From Comamonadaceae bacterium 2FH (lineage in GTDB: Bacteria; Pseudomonadota; Gammaproteobacteria; Burkholderiales; Burkholderiaceae_C), in contig SCMQ01000024.1 in the NCBI GenBank assembly GCA_005503335.1, positions 1-64,000 on the forward strand: DNA of 64,000 nt, in the 5' to 3' direction. Below the pieces are notes generated by a model. The model did not search any database, was not told where the DNA came from, and saw nothing but the letters and a program-made list of their open reading frames with translations. Shown here piece by piece: positions 63,545-64,000 of this stretch. The position numbers and the translations under genes are program-made. The first letter of the stretch is position 1. Every line of letters starts with the position of its first letter.

Positions 63545-63991
63545 ATGAAAGTCCTCACGCTGCACGGCGTCAACCTCAACATGTTCGGCAAGCGCGATCC
63601 CAAGCAGTACGGCACGATCACGCTGGACCAGATCAACGACCAGCTGGCGGCGCTGGGCAAGGAACTGGGCGTCGAGGTCGAGTGCTTCCAGACCAACCAC
63701 GAAGGCGAGATGTGCGAGCGCATCCACCGCGCCCATGTCGAGCAGGTGGACGCGGTGCTGATCAACGCCGGCGCCTGGACCCACTACAGCTACGGCATCC
63801 GTGACGCACTGGCCATCCTGGGCTGCCCCATCATCGAGGTGCACATGTCCAACATCCACGCGCGCGAGCCCTTCCGCCATCTCTCGGTGATCGCCGAGAT
63901 CGCCCTGGGCCAGATCGCCGGCTTCGGCGTCGACAGCTACCTGCTCGGGCTGCGCGCCGCGGTCAAGCACGCACAGGCCCGCCAGGCCTGA
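63545..63991 (+). CDS. aroQ: Type II 3-dehydroquinate dehydratase
   Basis: Interconverts 3-dehydroquinate and 3-dehydroshikimate. The 148-residue dodecameric-type enzyme has the flexible loop with catalytic Tyr22 (GKRDPKQYG), the Asn/Ala segment INAGAWTHYS (Asn74), His100 in IEVHMSNIHAREPF and Arg107. Small departures from the usual NLLGxRE and INPGA motifs suggest a catabolic paralogue. AAGGA precedes ATG 63545. It ends the cluster 9 bases from the window edge; downstream genes are unseen. Confidence 0.93.
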   Translation: MKVLTLHGVNLNMFGKRDPKQYGTITLDQINDQLAALGKELGVEVECFQTNHEGEMCERIHRAHVEQVDAVLINAGAWTHYSYGIRDALAILGCPIIEVHMSNIHAREPFRHLSVIAEIALGQIAGFGVDSYLLGLRAAVKHAQARQA

Positions 63992-64000
63992 TCACCCAAC

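Overview
The window is a dense (about 90 percent coding), very GC-rich piece of a chromosome. Strong G/C third-position bias, the recCBD order, a tandem glycine riboswitch in front of gcvTHP, an H1-like/SWIB protein, many TRAP transporters and a CoA-transferase/MaoC gene set all suggest a betaproteobacterium of the order Burkholderiales, most likely family Comamonadaceae. This is inferred from gene content and composition; there is no rRNA gene to fix the genus.

Layout. 1-110: 5' end of a group IIC-type intron sitting directly behind the aceA terminator (minus strand). 172-8870: aceA, an EamA transporter, an H1-like/SWIB protein, a TPP enzyme of the acetolactate-synthase fold, a WXXGXW-type lipoprotein, and a divergent MFS exporter/AraC regulator pair. 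8954-12190: moaA-mobA-moeA (molybdenum cofactor), with a tandem palindromic repeat inserted in frame in moeA. 12187-18193: a PaaK-like adenylate-forming enzyme and an RND efflux pump with its adaptor. 18360-23002: rnhA, a methyltransferase, gloB, an MltD-like transglycosylase and a periplasmic binding protein. 23248-33219: recC-recB-recD plus a DnaQ-like exonuclease, four translationally coupled genes. 33229-37390: MASE2-GGDEF cyclase, tRNA-Lys(CTT), an SDR and ETF-ubiquinone oxidoreductase. 37651-40481: TRAP system 1. 40548-45416: tandem glycine riboswitch and gcvT-gcvH-gcvP; gcvT carries a second in-frame copy of the palindromic repeat. 45431-50022 and on to 51946: DUF1059-like protein, esterase, DODA-type dioxygenase, a chaA-like gene remnant, DoxX, a DsbA/FrnE-like protein and an ABC-2 drug exporter. 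52087-54552: LysR regulator, ferritin-like protein, second LysR regulator. 54691-63991: a nearly uninterrupted plus-strand catabolic cluster (ketopantoate-reductase-like, VOC, MaoC, CaiB, AroE-like, TetR, TRAP system 2, Gfo/Idh oxidoreductase, AroQ).

How the genes work together. aceA (glyoxylate shunt) and ETF-QO fit growth on acetate, fatty acids or amino acids. The gcv operon oxidises glycine under riboswitch control. The last 9 kb looks like an inducible uptake-and-catabolism unit for a small organic acid related to the shikimate/quinate family: the TRAP system imports, the TetR protein probably controls it through a site repeated at both promoters, and AroE-like/AroQ/Gfo-Idh enzymes act on the substrate. 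The substrate itself cannot be read from the sequence.

Most unusual observations: one GC-rich palindromic element (about 70-80 bp) occurs as a tandem pair inside moeA and once inside gcvT, each time in frame and in the same reading frame, with further copies between genes. Others are the intron end behind a terminator, two genes with promoters so close to the ATG that the mRNAs should be (nearly) leaderless, and divergent genes whose start codons overlap on one CATG.
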